A stretch of 32,311 nucleotides of DNA, from NCBI RefSeq assembly GCF_019458805.1, contig NZ_JAIBOA010000038.1, positions 1-32,311 on the forward strand, given 5' to 3'. Made by a program: the position numbers and the translations under genes. The DNA comes from Actinomadura parmotrematis (GTDB taxonomy: Bacteria; Actinomycetota; Actinomycetes; Streptosporangiales; Streptosporangiaceae). Shown piece after piece: positions 23,598 to 30,169 of this stretch (position 1 is the first letter of the stretch; each line of letters starts with the position of its first letter). Below the pieces are notes generated by a model. That model was not told where the DNA came from. It ran no database searches and saw nothing but the letters and a program-made list of their open reading frames with translations.

Positions 23598-23613
23598 TAC
23601 TACCTATGTAATA
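23598..23613. promoter_or_regulatory. BlaI/MecI-type operator in the blaI-terD divergent region
   Basis: TACTACCTATGTAATA matches the staphylococcal mec operator TACTACATATGTAGTA at 14 of 16 positions and is an imperfect palindrome of TACTAC/GTAATA halves. It lies 18 bases upstream of the BlaI-like start and 49 bases upstream of the terD ATG, in an AT-rich spot within very GC-rich DNA. The adjacent gene encodes the matching repressor family, which strongly supports the call. Confidence 0.75.
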
Positions 23614-23661
23614 GTCAAAGGACCTTCGTACCCCGGCATTATCGCGAAAAGGGTGATCGCA

Positions 23662-24237
23662 ATGGGAGTCAGCCTGACCAAGGGCGGCAACGTCTCGCTC
23701 ACCAAGCAGGCCCCGGGGCTGAGCGCGGTGACCGTCGGCCTCGGCTGGGACGTGCGCACCAGCACCGGCGCCGACTTCGACCTCGACGCGAGCGCCCTGG
23801 TCGTGGGCGAGGACGGCCGGGTCCTGTCGCCCTCGCACTTCGTCTACTACGGCAACCTGCACAGCCCCGACGGCGCGGTCGAGCACACCGGCGACAACCT
23901 CACCGGCGAGGGCGCCGGCGACGACGAGCAGATCAAGGTGCACCTGGCGGCGCTGCCGGCCGCCGCCGCCACGGTCGTCTTCCCGGTCTCGATCTACCAG
24001 GGCGACAAGCGCGGGCAGAGCTTCGGGCAGGTCCGCAACGCCTTCATCCGCGTCGTCGACCAGGCGGGCGGCGCCGAGCTGGCCCGGTTCGACCTGTCCG
24101 AGGACGCCTCCACCGAGACGGCGATGGTCTTCGGCGAGCTGTACCGGCACGGCGGCGAGTGGAAGTTCCGCGCCGTCGGCCAGGGCTACGCCTCCGGCCT
24201 GTCCGGCATCGCCGCCGAGTACGGCGTCGCCGTCTAG
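23662..24237 (+). CDS. terD: TerD family protein
   Basis: This is a 191-residue TerD-domain protein. The family binds Ca2+ through acidic loops and is linked to tellurite resistance, phage and envelope stress, and developmental signalling in actinomycetes. Hallmarks are MGVSLTKGGNVSLTK at the N-terminus, GLGWD at 26-30, DFDLDAS at 38-44 and the acidic stretch HTGDNLTGEGAGDDE at 75-89. Length is normal. The ATG at 23662 has AAAAGGG upstream. It is a single terD gene, not part of a full ter operon. It is divergent from the BlaI-like repressor, and their shared gap holds a BlaI operator, so repression by BlaI is likely. It converges on the NAD-kinase-like gene. Confidence 0.93.
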   Translation: MGVSLTKGGNVSLTKQAPGLSAVTVGLGWDVRTSTGADFDLDASALVVGEDGRVLSPSHFVYYGNLHSPDGAVEHTGDNLTGEGAGDDEQIKVHLAALPAAAATVVFPVSIYQGDKRGQSFGQVRNAFIRVVDQAGGAELARFDLSEDASTETAMVFGELYRHGGEWKFRAVGQGYASGLSGIAAEYGVAV

Positions 24238-24247
24238 CCGCCCCCCC

Positions 24248-25123
24248 TCAGACGACGAGGCGGAGCGCGCGGCCGGCGAGGCCGATCCGCACGTCCTGGC
24301 CCCAGCCCAGGGTGATCCGGTCGGCCTCGACGCCGTCGCCGAACACCACCAGGCCGTCGGTCTCGACGGTGAGCGCGAGCTCCTGGCCCTCCCCCAGCAG
24401 GCCGGCGGTGCGGGTGGTGCCGGTCGCGGGGGAGGGCCACGCCTCGCGGACGAACCAGGCCAGCCCCCGCTCGGCGGGGCCGGGCAGCGCCGCGCCGCCG
24501 CGCTCGGCGGCGATGGAGCGCGCCCAGCCCGTCGCGCCCGTCCCGGTGGCGACCAGCACGCCCGAGGACGACTGGTGCTCGCCGCCGAGCACGTAGCGCG
24601 CCGACTGGTGGCCCGGATGGCCCACGAAGACCTCGTTCAGCGCGGTCAGCTCGCGCCCGTCGTCGGTGCGGGCGGTGACCATGGCGCGCTCCGACAGCCC
24701 CGCCCGGCCGCCCTCGGCGAGCCGCAGCAGCTCCCCGCACGCCGTCACCGGATGCGGCACGAGCACGCCGGGGTTGCGGCGCGGGTCGGGGTTCAGCCCG
24801 ATGACCGGCTGCCCGTCCAGGTACTTGGCCGCGTTGGCGACCAGGCCGTCCTGCCCGACCACGACGACCAGGTCGTCGGGGGCGAACAGGAAGCGGTCCA
24901 GGTCGGCGCGCTCGACCGCGCCGCGCCGCCACCGCACCGGGATCGCCGCCGCGACGGCGGCGAGGGCCCTCGCGGTCCGCTCGTGCGCGGCGAGGACGTC
25001 GCCGATCGTGCGGCCGCGGGTGCGCAGGTAGAACTCGGCCTGGCTGCGGGTGCCGTGCCGGGCGAGCAGCTCCTCGTACTCGGTGCGGCGGTGCACCACC
25101 ACCGCGCGCGGTGCGAGCGTCAT
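24248..25123 (-). CDS. NAD(+)-kinase-like protein with variant GGDGT motif
   Basis: This 291-residue protein has the NAD-kinase/diacylglycerol-kinase fold. The nucleotide motif, normally GGDGT, reads GQDGL at 90-94 in VVVVGQDGLVANAAKYLDG, keeping the aspartate that is essential in NAD kinases. The NE motif appears as LNEVFVGH at 162-169, and the ligand-binding segment as SGVLVATGTGATGWARS at 187-203, matching the typical T-G-S/A-T region. It could phosphorylate NAD or another adenylate-like substrate, or only bind nucleotide. Residues 1-75 before the core are longer than usual, with no separate domain visible. The ATG at 25123 overlaps the stop of the SPFH gene (ATGA), so the two are strictly coupled. 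The main housekeeping NAD kinase is probably elsewhere. Confidence 0.8.
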   Translation of the reverse strand: MTLAPRAVVVHRRTEYEELLARHGTRSQAEFYLRTRGRTIGDVLAAHERTARALAAVAAAIPVRWRRGAVERADLDRFLFAPDDLVVVVGQDGLVANAAKYLDGQPVIGLNPDPRRNPGVLVPHPVTACGELLRLAEGGRAGLSERAMVTARTDDGRELTALNEVFVGHPGHQSARYVLGGEHQSSSGVLVATGTGATGWARSIAAERGGAALPGPAERGLAWFVREAWPSPATGTTRTAGLLGEGQELALTVETDGLVVFGDGVEADRITLGWGQDVRIGLAGRALRLVV

Positions 25124-26133
25124 CGCTCGCCCGTGCCGGTGCCCGCACCGAGGCGCGCGAGCGCCGTCGTCAGCACGTCCGGCGACAGGTTGAGCTGGCC
25201 GATCTCCGGCAGGTGCTCGGCGAGCGCGCGGGCGGCGAGGGCGAGCAGGACGGCCGGGTCGGTGCCCTGGTGGGCGGCGAGCCGCGCGGCCTCGGCCTCG
25301 GCCTTGGCGGCGCCGAGCTCGCGGCGCTGCGCGGCGAGCGCGGCGGTGGCGATCCGGTCCCGCCCGGCCTGCGCCTCGGCCGCGATCAGCGCGGCCGCCG
25401 CGGCCTCCTCGGCGCGCCGCCGGTCGTTCTGGCCGCGCTGGGCGACCAGGGCCTCCTCGCGGGTGGCGAGCTCGATCTGGTTCTGCATCTCGTTCTCGGC
25501 GATGGCGCGCTCGCGCTCGACGGCGAGAGCGCGCCGCTCGTAGGTGGCGCGGTCGGCCTCCTGCTGCACCTCCTCGCGGGCCGGCGTCTGCAGGGCGCGC
25601 TCCACCTCGGCCTCGGGCCGCACCGCGACGACCCGCACGCCGACGATCGCGATGCCGGTGTCGCGGGTGCGCGGGTCGTCGCCGAGCCCGGCCGCGACGT
25701 CGGCGCGCACGGCCGCCGGGCCGTCGGCGATCGCCTCGCGCAGCCGCATCCGGGCGAGGCGGGTGAGGGCGTGCTGCTGGGCGGTCTCGGTCAGCATCGC
25801 CGCGACCTGGTCCAGCGGCGCCGACCGCCAGCCGCTGCTGTCGGGGTCCACCGCGAAGTCGACGCGGCCGGCGGCGAGCGCGGGATCGGCGATCCGGTAG
25901 GTGACGGTGGCCTGGACGCTCACGTCCTGGAAGTCGGCGGTGCGGGCGTGGAAGAGCATCGGCAGCTCCCGGTCGTCCACCGGGACCTCGCTGATCACCG
26001 CCGACAGCGGACGGAACCAGAAGGAGACGCCGACGCCCTCGTGGACGGCCTTCCCGCCGCGCAGGTGGCGCACGTAGGTGGTGGGCGCGCCGCGCAGGTG
26101 GCGCAGCAGGGGGCGCCGCTGGATGTCGGCCAT
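25120..26133 (-). CDS. SPFH/band-7 domain protein with long coiled coil
   Basis: This 337-residue protein has an SPFH (band 7, prohibitin-like) domain at ~16-185, visible as the start GGKAVHEGVGVSFWFRP, VQATVTYRIADP and TGIAIVGVRVVAVRPEAEVE. A long charged, alanine- and glutamate-rich coiled coil follows (~185-290), and then a C-terminal segment with LLALAARALAEHLPEIGQLN, typical of the oligomer contact. Most SPFH proteins are anchored to membranes and form large rings. No N-terminal transmembrane helix is seen here, so membrane contact may be indirect. The ATG at 26133 has GGGAGG upstream and lies about 20 bases after a predicted transcription start. It overlaps the NAD-kinase-like gene by four bases, forming a two-gene operon. 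Confidence 0.9.
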   Translation of the reverse strand: MADIQRRPLLRHLRGAPTTYVRHLRGGKAVHEGVGVSFWFRPLSAVISEVPVDDRELPMLFHARTADFQDVSVQATVTYRIADPALAAGRVDFAVDPDSSGWRSAPLDQVAAMLTETAQQHALTRLARMRLREAIADGPAAVRADVAAGLGDDPRTRDTGIAIVGVRVVAVRPEAEVERALQTPAREEVQQEADRATYERRALAVERERAIAENEMQNQIELATREEALVAQRGQNDRRRAEEAAAAALIAAEAQAGRDRIATAALAAQRRELGAAKAEAEAARLAAHQGTDPAVLLALAARALAEHLPEIGQLNLSPDVLTTALARLGAGTGTGER

Positions 26134-26161
26134 GGGGACCTCCCGTTATGTCGTCAATGTG

Positions 26162-26190
26162 ACGCTAACGGACGCCGATGATTTTCTCAA
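26162..26190 (-). promoter_or_regulatory. promoter of the SPFH-NAD-kinase-like operon
   Basis: On the minus strand a -35 box TTGAGA (26190-26185) and a -10 box TAGCGT (26167-26162) are 17 bases apart. Transcription would start near 26154, about 20 bases before the SPFH start codon. The -35 lies inside the inverted repeat at 26184-26198, and a CGTCA-ATG-TGACG dyad (26152-26164) sits at the start site. Confidence 0.55.
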
Positions 26191-26198
26191 GATGAGAA
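26184..26198. promoter_or_regulatory. TTCTCA-AGA-TGAGAA operator candidate in a divergent promoter region
   Basis: This is a perfect 6-bp inverted repeat with a 3-base centre, AT-rich within very GC-rich DNA. It covers the -35 box of the SPFH operon promoter. It also lies where the -35 of the alcohol dehydrogenase promoter would be, with TAGGCT at 26215-26220 as its likely -10. One regulator bound here could control both directions. No regulator gene is adjacent. Confidence 0.5.
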
Positions 26199-26253
26199 TG
26201 ACCGCTTCCTCGCCTAGGCTCCGCCCGACGCGGACCCGGCGAGAGGAGGCCCG

Positions 26254-27288
26254 ATGCGGGCGGTGGTGTACGAGGCGTTCGGCGGTGCCCCGGAGGTGCG
26301 CGAGGTGCCCGATCCGGCGGTCCCGGCGGGCGGCGCCGTCGTGCGGGTCGAGGCGACCGGCCTCTGCCGCAGCGACTGGCACGGCTGGCAGGGCCACGAC
26401 GCCGACATCGCCGCGTTCCCGCACGTCCCCGGCCACGAGCTCGCCGGCGTGGTCGCCGAGACCGGCGCCGGGGTGACGCGCTGGCGGGCCGGCGACCGCG
26501 TCACCGTCCCGTTCGTGTGCGCCTGCGGCCGCTGCGCGTCCTGCGCGGCGGGCGACCAGCAGGTGTGCGAGGCCCAGACGCAGCCGGGCTTCACGCACTG
26601 GGGCTCGTTCGCCGAGTACGTCGCGCTCCACCAGGCCGACGCCAACCTCGTCGCGGTCCCCGAGGGCATGGCCGCCGCCACGGCGGCGAGCCTCGGCTGC
26701 CGCTTCGCCACCGCCTACCGCGCCGTCCTGGACCAGGGCGGCGCCCGGCCCGGCCGCTGGGTCGCGGTGCACGGCTGCGGCGGCGTCGGGCTGTCCGCCG
26801 TCATGATCGCGGCGGCGGCCGGGGCGCGGGTCGTCGCGGTGGACGTGGCGCCCGCCGCCCTGGACCTCGCCCGCTCCGTCGGCGCCGAGGCGGCGGTCGA
26901 CGCCCGCGCGGGCGGCACCGCCGCGGCCGTCCGGGAGATCACCGGCGGGGGAGCGCACCTGTCGCTGGACGCCCTCGGCGACCCGGCGACGGCCGCCGCG
27001 TCCGTCGCCTCGCTGCGGCGCCGGGGCCGGCACGTGCAGGTCGGGCTGCTGCCGTCGGCCGCCGGGCGCGCCGACCTGCCGATGGACCTGGTCGTCGCCC
27101 GCGAGCTGGAGATCGTCGGCAGCCACGGCATGGCCGCGCACGCCTACGGCCCGATGCTCGCCCAGGTCGCCGCCGGGACGCTGCGCCCGGACCGGCTGCT
27201 CGCCCGCACCATCGGCCTCGCCGAGGCCCCCGCCGCGCTCGCCGCGATGGCGGGCCCCGGCGTCACCATGATCGATCCGGCCCGGTAG
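26254..27288 (+). CDS. zinc-dependent alcohol dehydrogenase (MDR family)
   Basis: This is a 344-residue medium-chain dehydrogenase oxidising an alcohol with NAD(P). Catalytic zinc ligands are Cys38 in GLCRSDWHG, His61 and Glu62 in GHELAG, and Cys149 in LGCRFATAY. The structural zinc loop CACGRCASCAAGDQQVC (89-105) carries the expected spaced cysteines. The nucleotide-binding glycine motif GCGGVGLSAV is at 174-183. Length and order are normal. The ATG at 26254 follows GAGAGGAGG. The gene is divergent from the SPFH operon and shares with it a candidate operator overlapping both -35 regions. The substrate alcohol is unknown. The next gene, a sigma factor, follows after an 82-base gap. Confidence 0.93.
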   Translation: MRAVVYEAFGGAPEVREVPDPAVPAGGAVVRVEATGLCRSDWHGWQGHDADIAAFPHVPGHELAGVVAETGAGVTRWRAGDRVTVPFVCACGRCASCAAGDQQVCEAQTQPGFTHWGSFAEYVALHQADANLVAVPEGMAAATAASLGCRFATAYRAVLDQGGARPGRWVAVHGCGGVGLSAVMIAAAAGARVVAVDVAPAALDLARSVGAEAAVDARAGGTAAAVREITGGGAHLSLDALGDPATAAASVASLRRRGRHVQVGLLPSAAGRADLPMDLVVARELEIVGSHGMAAHAYGPMLAQVAAGTLRPDRLLARTIGLAEAPAALAAMAGPGVTMIDPAR

Positions 27289-27322
27289 CGGGGCGCGTCC
27301 CGGGATTGTCGGACCCGTGTCC

Positions 27323-27328
27323 TAGCGT
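27323..27328 (+). promoter_or_regulatory. -10-like hexamer TAGCGT upstream of the sigma factor
   Basis: TAGCGT fits TANNNT and lies 42 bases upstream of the preferred ATG, in the gap after the alcohol dehydrogenase. The overlapping CGTC is also typical of ECF-type -10 elements, and TGTCGGA lies just upstream, but the spacing of those two is short for an ECF promoter. Autoregulation is possible but unproven. Confidence 0.25.
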
Positions 27329-27370
27329 CGGAGGGGACGGCCCACCGCCCGCGCCGCGAAGGTGATCACG

Positions 27371-28399
27371 ATGACGCAAGCGACCGCACGAGGCACGACC
27401 CGCACGGCCCGCGCGCCCGGCCCCGCCCGGGACCGGGGCCGCGACGGCGCCGAGTTCCAGCGGCTCATCGCCCCCTACCGGCGCGAGCTGCTGGCCCACT
27501 GCTACCGGATGCTCGGCTCGGTCCACGACGCCGAGGACCAGCTCCAGGAGACCTGCCTGCGCGCCTGGCGGCACTACGGCGACTTCGAGGGCCGGGCGTC
27601 CCTGCGCACCTGGCTCTACCGGATCGCCACCAACACCTGCCTCACCGCCATCGAGCAGCGCGGCCGCCGCCCCATGCCCTCGGGCATCGGCGCCCCCTCC
27701 GAGGAGCCCGAGCGGCCCGTCGTCGCCTCTCCGGAGGTGCCGTGGCTGGAGCCCGCGCCCGACGCGCTGGTCGGCGCCGGGCCCGCCGACCCGGCCGCCG
27801 TCGTGGCGGACCGCGAGAGCGTCCGGCTCGCGCTCGTCGCGGCCCTGCAGCACCTGCCGCCGCGCCAGCGCGCCGTCCTGCTGCTGCGCGACGTGCTGAA
27901 GTGGCGCGCCGCCGAGGTCGCCGAGCTGTTCGAGACCACCACCGCGTCGGTGAACAGCGCCCTGCAGCGGGCCCGCGCCCAGCTCGCCCGGGTCGCGCCC
28001 GAGCGCGACGCGGTGACCGAGCCCGAGGACCCGGCGCAGCGCGCCCTGCTCGACCGCTACGCGCACGCCTTCGAGACCGCCGACATCGCCGGGCTCGTCG
28101 AGCTGTTCCGCAAGGACGCCGTCTGGGAGATGCCGCCCTACCCGCAGTGGTTCACCGGCGCCGACGCGATCGGCCGCCTGATCCGCGCCCAGTGCGGCCC
28201 GGAGCCGGGGGAGCTGCGGATGGTGCCGGTCCGCGCCAACGGGCAGCCCGCCTTCGCGATGTACCGGCGGGGCGGCGACGGCGTGCACCGCCCGTTCCAG
28301 ATCCAGGTCCTGGACACCGGGCCGGACGGGGTGGCGCACGTCGGCGCGTTCTTCGACACCACGCTGTTCCCGCTGTTCGGGCTCCCCGGCGAGCTGTGA
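27371..28399 (+). CDS. ECF sigma factor with C-terminal SnoaL-like domain (SigX5/TIGR02960-like)
   Basis: This 342-residue sigma-70 family factor has region 2 at ~28-98 (AHCYRMLGSVHDAEDQLQET, then ASLRTWLYRIATNTCL) and region 4 at ~150-205 (LPPRQRAVLLLRDVLKWRAA, then SVNSALQRARAQL). The C-terminal SnoaL/NTF2-like domain at ~225-340 includes LLDRYAHAFETADIAGLVEL and WFTGADAIG. In ECF groups with this tail (such as ECF41 and SigG/SigJ types) the extra domain controls activity in place of a separate anti-sigma factor, and none is seen here. I prefer the ATG at 27371 because AAGGTG lies 7 bases upstream; a GTG at 27362 would overlap that site. It converges on the next methyltransferase across a strong hairpin. 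Confidence 0.92.
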   Translation: MTQATARGTTRTARAPGPARDRGRDGAEFQRLIAPYRRELLAHCYRMLGSVHDAEDQLQETCLRAWRHYGDFEGRASLRTWLYRIATNTCLTAIEQRGRRPMPSGIGAPSEEPERPVVASPEVPWLEPAPDALVGAGPADPAAVVADRESVRLALVAALQHLPPRQRAVLLLRDVLKWRAAEVAELFETTTASVNSALQRARAQLARVAPERDAVTEPEDPAQRALLDRYAHAFETADIAGLVELFRKDAVWEMPPYPQWFTGADAIGRLIRAQCGPEPGELRMVPVRANGQPAFAMYRRGGDGVHRPFQIQVLDTGPDGVAHVGAFFDTTLFPLFGLPGEL

Positions 28400-28410
28400 C
28401 GGCGGGCGGC

Positions 28411-28429
28411 CCGCCCCGGCGCGGGGCGG
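28411..28429. terminator. hairpin in a 33-base convergent gap
   Basis: CCGCCCC (28411-28417) and GGGGCGG (28423-28429) form a perfect stem with loop GGCGC. A mutually exclusive stem, GGCGGG-CGG-CCCGCC, lies at 28401-28415. Together they fill the space between the sigma factor stop and the methyltransferase stop. No T-tract is present. Confidence 0.5.
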
Positions 28430-28432
28430 CGG

Positions 28433-29227
28433 TCAGTCGGGCCGGCGGCCCGAGATCCGGTAGAGGGGGTAGCCGGCGAGCACCAGCCGCGGGTCCATCA
28501 GGACCTCGCGCAGCGCGACGAGGTCCTCGGCCGTCAGCCCCGCGCCCGTCAGCTGCTCGGTGAGGTGGTGGGTGTTGGACAGGTGCAGCAGGCAGAACTC
28601 CGAGCCGCCGCGCCAGGAGCGCGCCCCGAACGCCGTCGTGACGCCGGTGAGGCCGGCGTCCTCCATCGCGGCGTGGGCCTCGTATGACCAGCTCAGCCGG
28701 GCGCCGCGCGAGGTCATCAGCGCGCAGAGCGCCTCGTTGGCGCGGGTCACCAGGTCGGCGGCCGCCTGATCCGGCGCGGTGAGCACCCGCAGCGGATGGG
28801 TGCAGTCCCACTCGTGCAGCACCACCGTGCCGCCGGGGGCGAGGGCGCCGGCCATCCGTCCCAGCACCTCCAGCCGCTCGGGCAGGTGCATCAGGACGAG
28901 CCGCGCGTGCACGAGGTCGTAGGGCCCGCCGGGCAGGTCGCCGGCGGTGACGTCCTGCGTGACGACCCGCAGCCGCGGGTGCGGCGGGATGTCCAGCGGC
29001 TTCAGGTCGACCGCCGTCACCCGGCCCTCGGGGCCGACCCGGTCGGCGAGCCAGCGGGCGATCGTGCCGTTGCCCGCGCCCACGTCCAGGCAGCGCCGCC
29101 CCGCCAGGTCGCCGAGGCCGGACAGGCCCGCCACGGTCGGCGGGTCCAGCACCGCGGTCAGGTGCCGCAGCTGGTCCGTCGCGTGCGGGTTGGCGTTGTC
29201 CCAGGTGTAGGCGGGCTCCGCGGCCAA
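28433..29227 (-). CDS. class I SAM-dependent methyltransferase
   Basis: This is a 264-residue methyltransferase with a classic SAM motif: RCLDVGAGNGTIARWLAD at 45-62, the acidic loop VTAVDLKPLDI at 70-80, DLVHARLVLMHLPERLEVL in the post-motif region, and LAPGGTVVLHEWDCTHPLR. The overall pattern resembles small-molecule methyltransferases of actinomycetes, often in secondary metabolism, but the substrate cannot be named. The TTG start at 29227 is supported by AAGGAGG five bases upstream, one of the clearest ribosome sites of the window. The gene is divergent from a TetR regulator 187 bases away, which could be its regulator. Confidence 0.9.
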   Translation of the reverse strand: MAAEPAYTWDNANPHATDQLRHLTAVLDPPTVAGLSGLGDLAGRRCLDVGAGNGTIARWLADRVGPEGRVTAVDLKPLDIPPHPRLRVVTQDVTAGDLPGGPYDLVHARLVLMHLPERLEVLGRMAGALAPGGTVVLHEWDCTHPLRVLTAPDQAAADLVTRANEALCALMTSRGARLSWSYEAHAAMEDAGLTGVTTAFGARSWRGGSEFCLLHLSNTHHLTEQLTGAGLTAEDLVALREVLMDPRLVLAGYPLYRISGRRPD

Positions 29228-29343
29228 AGCGGCCTCCTTCGCCGGTGGCGGGTGACACCGACGATGGTGATCGACGGCCGGGGGGCGGGGCGACCGCCTG
29301 GCCGCAGCCGGTCAAGGCGCCGGTCGGGAGGGGTGGGCGGTGA

Positions 29344-29355
29344 GACGCAGGTCAC
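29344..29355. promoter_or_regulatory. second copy of the GACGCAGGTCAC motif (Crp-like half)
   Basis: This 12-base word is identical to the core of the Crp-like site at 13812-13827. Its left outer half is TGAGA instead of TGTGA, so it is a weaker match. It sits in the divergent gap between the methyltransferase and the TetR gene, just upstream of the TetR promoter. Confidence 0.3.
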
Positions 29356-29378
29356 CCGAAATGGCAGTGTCTGAATTT

Positions 29379-29407
29379 TTGCGTATTGCGCAAGTTTGCC
29401 CTACGGT
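29379..29407 (+). promoter_or_regulatory. TetR gene promoter with overlapping TTGCG-N5-CGCAA operator
   Basis: A -35 box TTGCGT (29379-29384) and a -10 box TACGGT (29402-29407) are 17 bases apart. The perfect inverted repeat TTGCG-TATTG-CGCAA (29379-29393) overlaps the -35 and spacer, the expected position of an autorepressor site. The -10 ends 7 bases before the ATG at 29415, so the message may be leaderless. Confidence 0.55.
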
Positions 29408-29414
29408 GGAGGGC

Positions 29415-30014
29415 ATGACCGTGGTGGAGATGGGCCTGCGCGAGCGCAAGAAGGCGGCGACCCGCCGGGCGCTCAGCCTGGCGGCGCTGCGCCTCGCCTG
29501 CCGCCGCGGCATCGACGGGGTGACGGTGGAGGACGTCGCGGCCGAGGCGGGCGTCTCGCCGCGCACCTTCCACAACTACTTCGCCGACAAGGAGGAGGCG
29601 ATCGTCGCCCCCCTCACCGACGGCGCGCGGGAGGTGGTCGGGGCCCTGCGGGCCCGGCCGGCCGGCGAGCCGGTCTGGGAGTCGCTGCGGCGGGTGGTGC
29701 ACGCCGTCCTGCTGCCCGCCGACACCCGGGCCGAGACCCTCGCCCTGCTCCGCCTGGTGAAGGCCGACCCCCAGCTGGTCGCCCGGCAGCTCTGCGGGCT
29801 CGGCGAGATGCAGCGCCAGATCACCGCGGAGGTGGCGGCCCGCACCGGCACCGACCCGCACCGCGACCTCTACCCGCACCTGCTGGCGGGCGCCGCCGGC
29901 CTGGCCATCCGCTCCACGGTGGACCTCTGGCTCGACCGTGGCAGCGGCGACGACCTCCCCGACCTGATCGACGAGGCGTTCGCGCGGCTGCGCGCCGGGC
30001 TGCCCGGCCCCTGA
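29415..30014 (+). CDS. TetR/AcrR family transcriptional regulator
   Basis: This is a 199-residue regulator. The helix-turn-helix spans ~10-58, with GVTVEDVAAEAGVSPRTFHN and the start YFADKEEAI of the next helix; this RTFHNYF form is common in actinobacterial TetR regulators of efflux pumps. The C-terminal domain is helical, without a recognisable ligand motif. The ATG at 29415 directly follows GGTGGAGGGC and a promoter with an overlapping dyad, so self-repression is likely. The next gene on the same strand, 155 bases on, encodes an MMPL transporter, the most probable target. A methyltransferase is divergent upstream and could be a second one. Confidence 0.92.
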   Translation: MTVVEMGLRERKKAATRRALSLAALRLACRRGIDGVTVEDVAAEAGVSPRTFHNYFADKEEAIVAPLTDGAREVVGALRARPAGEPVWESLRRVVHAVLLPADTRAETLALLRLVKADPQLVARQLCGLGEMQRQITAEVAARTGTDPHRDLYPHLLAGAAGLAIRSTVDLWLDRGSGDDLPDLIDEAFARLRAGLPGP

Positions 30015-30169
30015 CCCGGCCCTCGACCCCGCCCCGCGTCCGGCACGCCGCCGCCGGCCGCGCGGGATCCCCACGGCGGCCTCCCACCCCCCTCCCACCC
30101 CCTGCCGCCACCTGGCGTCCCCGCGCGGGACCGCGAGGCGGCGGCCCCTGCCCGCACGCTCCGATTCCG

